Source: Raphanus sativus (Eukaryota; Streptophyta; Magnoliopsida; Brassicales; Brassicaceae). From it: 64,000 nucleotides of DNA. The translations under genes were made by a program, and so were the position numbers. This document shows, piece after piece, positions 59,624 to 64,000 of this stretch (position 1 is its first letter; each line of letters begins with the position of its first letter). The notes below the pieces were generated by a model. It was not told the origin of the DNA. It was given only the letters and a program-made list of their open reading frames with translations, and made no database searches. The stretch is from positions 44,310,908 to 44,374,907 of the forward strand of contig NC_079516.1 in assembly GCF_000801105.2 (NCBI RefSeq). Reading direction: 5' to 3'.

Positions 59624-62528
59624 ATGATCCGGGAGCAGAAGGTAGCACACCCTTCCCTCACTATTGCACAGATCGATTTTGTAAAATAAACCCTAATCCC
59701 TTTTTCTATTTTCTTGTTTTCCAGGAATTTATCACTCAAATCTTAACTGAAGCATCAAATTTCAGAGGCATACAAGTAAGTAGTTGAGCTATTGTGCATC
59801 TACATTCCCTAATTAGAAGATGGACTAATAAATTTCATCCCTGGTTTTTTTTTTTTTTGGCTTTGTGATTAACATCATCATAATCCTTATTCAGGTAACA
59901 GATGATGATGATTGTTTAGTAAAACTACAGGGCATCATAGAACGAGTTCAGTATCTTCCTAATTTAGAGAATTCGGCTCTGTCTGATGTTTCTGAAGATT
60001 TTATTAGACTCCCATCGTCAGTTACCCGAGACTTCGAGATTGTTCAACTCATGCTAGTGAAAAGGTATGTAGGCTTCCAGCTGCAGTATACATTTTTTAA
60101 TACACTTCAGTTCACTAATTTCTTGTGTTTTTTTTTTTTTTTGTTTTTTGAAAAGTACCCAAAGTGCTAGTTTTGAGCCAAAGTTTCATGACAATTACCT
60201 AGCCTTTCTTGAGAAAGTTGGTCTCGATTCATTGTACAAAGAGGTCCTACTAACTACTTGTGTGATTTCCAAGGTATTGTTAACCTATAACCTACCTCTA
60301 TTAGCTCTTTTCTTTTGTAGTTTGTGATTTCCTTTTTGGTGTCTTGTTTAATTACTAAAATTTTATTTGTTCCAGGCTCTCTTGTCTCCTCAAAATCTGT
60401 CACACCCAAGGCTCAACCAAGTATCCCCAGGCCGTACTCTACCATCTTCAGAAACTTTACTACTTGTTCTTAAAAGTCTAGGTGCATGGCTTGGGAAGTT
60501 TATCGTCACTACTAAGGGGTCTTTGTCAAAGTTTGACATAGACCTCAAGTCCTTGGTAGTTGAGGTAGGTAACATCCATTAATACATCTTTTACTTTTCC
60601 ACTAACTCTTTGACATTTCTCTTTTTTTCTCTTTTCTTTTTTCAGGCCTACCAACTTGGTTTATTGTCTAAAACCCTCCCTTTTGTTCTGGAGGTCAGTT
60701 TTGCACATCTCATTCCGAGTTGCTGATAAATCTTCCTAACTCCATATAATGTCTTCTCGCTGTAGTTCTTGGAGCCTTGCAGCAAAAGTCCTTTCTACAC
60801 ACATTCAAATCCATGGACAATGATGATTCTCAAGCTTTTATATGAGATTTACATGATGTCAAACATGCAAGATAATCTTCGCTTGAGCATTGAGGTACAC
60901 TATTGACATGGCTTACTTGTGTGTGGTTAGTTATTTATGATGTTATTCTTTTTTCATTGCTCTAGGGATTGTTGGAGAAGTTTGGTGTTTTGGAACAACT
61001 AAAGCCATCTTCCATACTGCAAAAAAAGCACAGAAAAAGGGATCGCAGTGATGTTCATATTCCCATGGCCAAAGCAATAAAAAACCCGCTTGATAGTGCA
61101 CCTGATCGCGTTGTTAGTTTTGTTTCTATCTTTTCTTATATTCTTCACTCAAAAGGGATAGGTTGAAAAAGCTTTCCTCTAACGTCTTTAATGACTGATA
61201 TTTGAGGACAGGACCTCCTCAGGTATTCAAGAGATAAATTCTCCGAGGAGTTTCTTGTTACCATTAAGACATCGAGATCTTTTATTGGAAATTACGGAGA
61301 GCTTGAAAGGTCTGCCCCCCTTGCTTTTAATGTTGTAATTGCAAACACTTTTACGGTTACTTTGTTTCGTAGTTTTCTAATTTGTTCCAATCTCACAGGA
61401 AAATGAAAGATCTCGTGCTGCAAATTTTGAAAAAAATTGGACCACTGCTTATCAAACTTGCTGCGACTGTTGCACACGAGCGCGCCAAGGCAGCTTTTTT
61501 TATGGTAAAGGGTCAATCTCACGTCTCCTTTTCTTCATGTATTTCTGTTGCATGAAAACAAGTTGATTCTTTATCCTTTATTTTCAAAGTATCACAATGG
61601 TAGAGCGGATTGGAGTGAGACTTGGACATACTTCAATTACAAAAAAAAATCTGGGTGTCTGGCTAAAGAATTTACTCAACACACGGGCGAGGTTTTGATT
61701 CTTGTGAAGTTTGTTCCTCATTTTTATGTTACGTATGCGCTTTTACTTTAGATCAATTCCGCTAATTTCTTCATGCTTTTAACACGGTGGTTTCTAAGAT
61801 ATTTCTCCGCGGCTGGATGTCATATCTCGTTGGGGACTTACTTCAGAAACATGATTTTGCATATGGTCTTCAACACGCAATAGTTGAAGGTGTGATTGAC
61901 GACAACCTTAAATTCATGTGCGAGAGACTTGGAGAGTGTGCTGAACTGGAGGTTTGTGTTGATTTCTAAGTAGCGATTTGGGGTTAGACCAACTAACATT
62001 TTCTCATTGCATTTGTAGGCAAATGGATACTTTGAGATACAAAGGAAATCATGGGGGCTAACAAGTCATGAAAATCTCGTGTATGAAATATCTCGTGAGT
62101 TGGTGAAAGATGTTACTGTCGATGCTATGAGCAAATTCCTGAAAAATGTTAAAAACTCTGAGGAAGAAAAACTAGCTTCATTATTCAAGGTCGTGTGCGA
62201 CCAATTTAATTTCCAGAAAGATCCCCCTAGTATTTGTATGTATACAAAGAAGATGGCGTACCTGGATCCTCTGTTGAAAGGAAAAAACGGAAGAATGCAA
62301 GATCTGATGCACGTGCTGGAGTATTTCTGCAGAAACTCTAGTTTCACGAGGGGGCTGGAAGATTTACTCGTTGATGGTTTCCGTAGAACAGGGTATTTAA
62401 GCGAGTCGGTAATTATGGAATGGTTTGAACAAGGTCGTTCAAGGGCTGAAAATAAAGCTCAGCTGTTTGAATATCTTAGAGATCTATCGTATCAGCTGAT
62501 TCTCGATCAGCTTTTGAGTCAGCTATAA
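59624..62528 (+). CDS. Stand-alone CNOT1 MIF4G (CAF1-binding) domain protein
   Basis: Thirteen exons: 59624-59641, 59725-59775, 59895-60064, 60156-60273, 60376-60564, 60646-60693, 60766-60894, 60966-61109, 61212-61309, 61399-61504, 61590-61691, 61799-61951, 62019-62528. The total is 1836 nt, 611 aa, with consistent phases (the exon 8 donor could be three bases later). Residues about 65-290 match the MIF4G domain of CNOT1, the scaffold of the CCR4-NOT deadenylase that docks CAF1/CCR4. Signatures are FEPKFHDNYLAFLEKVGLDS, LKSLGAWLGKF, SLVVEAYQLGLL, SNPWTMMILKLLYEIY and KPSSIL. Residues 290-442 loosely recall the next CNOT1 region. The last 170 residues (one exon) are not recognised; MEWFEQG and the helical pattern faintly recall W2/HEAT repeats. 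Full plant CNOT1 is about 2400 aa, so this is a domain-sized derivative with an intact frame. It may compete with or adapt CAF1 recruitment; that is inference. Confidence 0.8.
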
Positions 62529-63263
62529 ATATTACATTTGGTTGTGAGTTTATAGTATGTGATACAATTGTTTTTTGCTGTCTTTTATCTATTTCAGGAT
62601 TTAATTTCAGAATTTCATCACTAACATCCTCTATATTGAATCAGATCAGAGAGTCAAACAAATGAGTATATTCTCCTCATATTCAATTTTTTTTCATCCC
62701 TTTTACACTTTTTAGATATTTTTTTCTCATAATTTAAAACTACTCTCAATTAGTTTAAAAATATTTTTTTTGAGCCCGAGAAATAATCTTTTGTTGTATA
62801 TGTTCATTGTTCTTGTAGGAAAGTGTTTGGGATGTTGTTTCAAGCACCTCGTGGTCATATGAATGTTGGATTTTACCAAATTAGGTGGTTTGTGATTGAT
62901 TTATGTATATTTGTTTTATGTGTATTGTCTTATGCATATGTGAGCTCTTATCTGAAGAATCTTGGATTTTGTGAAATTATCCAAACCTAGCTTCATCATT
63001 ATCTGAATTCATCTGTAGAAACATCTTCTAAGGTACAAAGAAAAATGGATTACATGTAGGATGGAATATAAGTTTTTAGATGAAATACTTTTGAGTATTT
63101 CTTATTCTCTACAATCACAAACATGAAAATGGCAGAGTTTGTGTACTTTGCGGTCTTTAAATGATAAATCATTTACATATAAAATGACGCCATTAGTTGA
63201 TCCTAGTCTTCTTTTGGCTAATGATCTGATGGTAGAGTTACTTAAATTTAATTATTTTCATAG
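62529..63263. other. 3' region of the CNOT1-like gene and spacer
   Basis: The 3' UTR is followed by AT-rich sequence. A stretch at 62820-62870 (TTTCAAGCACCTCGTGGTCA) may be a small gene remnant but could not be assigned. Confidence 0.4.
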
Positions 63264-63363
63264 CATTGTGCTTCATACTTGAGATTTCTTGAGGATATTG
63301 ATTTTGAGACTTTGTACAAAGAGGTTATTCTCGCAACTTATGAGAGCTGCAATGTAGTTATCT
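63264..63363 (+). pseudogene. Isolated CNOT1-like exon fragment
   Basis: The plus strand reads SYLRFLEDIDFETLYKEVIL and then ATYESCNV. This corresponds to NYLAFLEKVGLDSLYKEVLL in exon 4 of the gene upstream but is clearly diverged from it, and its YESC is nearer to canonical plant NOT1 (YENC) than the neighbour's sequence. No other exons are visible beside it. It is the remnant of a second CNOT1-type copy. Confidence 0.65.
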
Positions 63364-63372
63364 ATTTTATTA

Positions 63373-64000
63373 GGGGAAATTGGCTAATAAGGCCATATCC
63401 AGATTATACTTGTCCTTCTATACTTTTGATTTTATAATTTTGTCCTATTATACTTTTGATTATTTTTAATATGAAATTAACTTTATGATCCTCTAATTTA
63501 GTTCATAAATTATGGTTGATATAAGAAATTTCATGTGGTTTATATGTTTTTATTTATTAAACTAATAGTTTACGTAATTTTACAATATTTTAAATATATG
63601 TATAATACAAAATCAATTATATATTTAATGAAAATTAAAAAGTACAAATATATTCATCCAATATAATTTATTCTTATTTTTGTTTATGTAATTTATATAA
63701 TTTTTAAACATATTTATATTATACAATCAATGATGTATTTATTAAAAAGTGAAAATATAAAAAATATATTTCATTAAAATATAATATAATTTCATATTTT
63801 AATATATAAACAAAATTATAATAAACGTAAAACATATGAAAAAAATAAAACTAATGAAATTAAGAAAAGTGAGATATAAAACTAGAAAATTATTTATATT
63901 GTATGTAACATTAAACTTTTGAAATACATATAAATTTTTATTTACATATAAATAAAAAAATAACAAAACACTTTAACTGTAACTTATTAATTGTATATCA
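63373..64000. mobile_element. Possible Mutator-type MITE, cut by the window end
   Basis: GGGGAAATTGGCTAATAAGG resembles the left terminal repeat of the 2140-2729 element (GGGGAAATTGC). AT-rich non-coding sequence follows to the end of the window, so the right end and target duplication cannot be seen. Confidence 0.4.

Overview
The window is plant nuclear DNA from a Brassicaceae genome, most likely Brassica or a close relative such as Raphanus. Evidence: GT-AG split genes whose proteins closely resemble Arabidopsis families (ALE2 kinase, a ZC3H15/DFRP1-type CCCH protein, UPL5-type HECT ligase, eIF5B, CNOT1), very AT-rich intergenic DNA, and typical crucifer transposons (Helitrons ending in hairpin plus CTAG, a TRIM, a DUF1985-carrying Mutator element, tRNA-derived SINEs). 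One 100-base assembly gap lies at 27987-28086.

Layout. 1-14 kb is a transposon graveyard. It holds an inverted duplication of the first coding part of an aromatic amino-acid decarboxylase gene, a complete TRIM (893-1264), a LINE tail, a 590-bp Mutator-type MITE (2140-2729), a Stowaway-like MITE, and a hAT-like element (9730-13390) split by a 2.7-kb Helitron (10021-12769). 14.6-26.9 kb is a compact plus-strand gene block: ALE2 receptor kinase, CCCH zinc-finger protein, HECT E3 ligase and a stand-alone eIF5B C-terminal protein. 28.1-35.8 kb is one Mutator-like element with a perfect 9-bp target duplication, a frameshifted transposase, a DUF1985 gene and many palindromes built on GACGACTT/AAGTCGTC. 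36.1-38.8 kb is a 5'-truncated LINE with a 15-bp target duplication. 39-47 kb is AT-rich DNA with Helitron ends, a chromovirus (gypsy) integrase remnant and an unidentified decayed gene. 47.0-48.2 kb (minus) is a second stand-alone eIF5B C-terminal gene. 48.5-50.5 kb is a Helitron relic with helicase sequence, invaded by SINEs. 50.5-57.4 kb is a complete but decayed copia element (minus strand). 59.6-62.5 kb is a 13-exon gene for a stand-alone protein built around the CAF1-binding MIF4G domain of CNOT1, followed by a second CNOT1-like exon fragment.

How the genes relate. Four of the six host genes belong to families of translation or mRNA turnover (DFRP1-type CCCH, two eIF5B-like, one CNOT1-like). 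Three of them carry GGCCCA (site II type) motifs upstream. Two different large factors, eIF5B and CNOT1, are each represented only by domain-sized but intact-looking spliced genes. ALE2 and UPL5 are a surface receptor kinase and a ubiquitin ligase with no evident functional link to the others. Exon models were built by hand from splice-site consensus, reading phase and family similarity; no transcript data were available.
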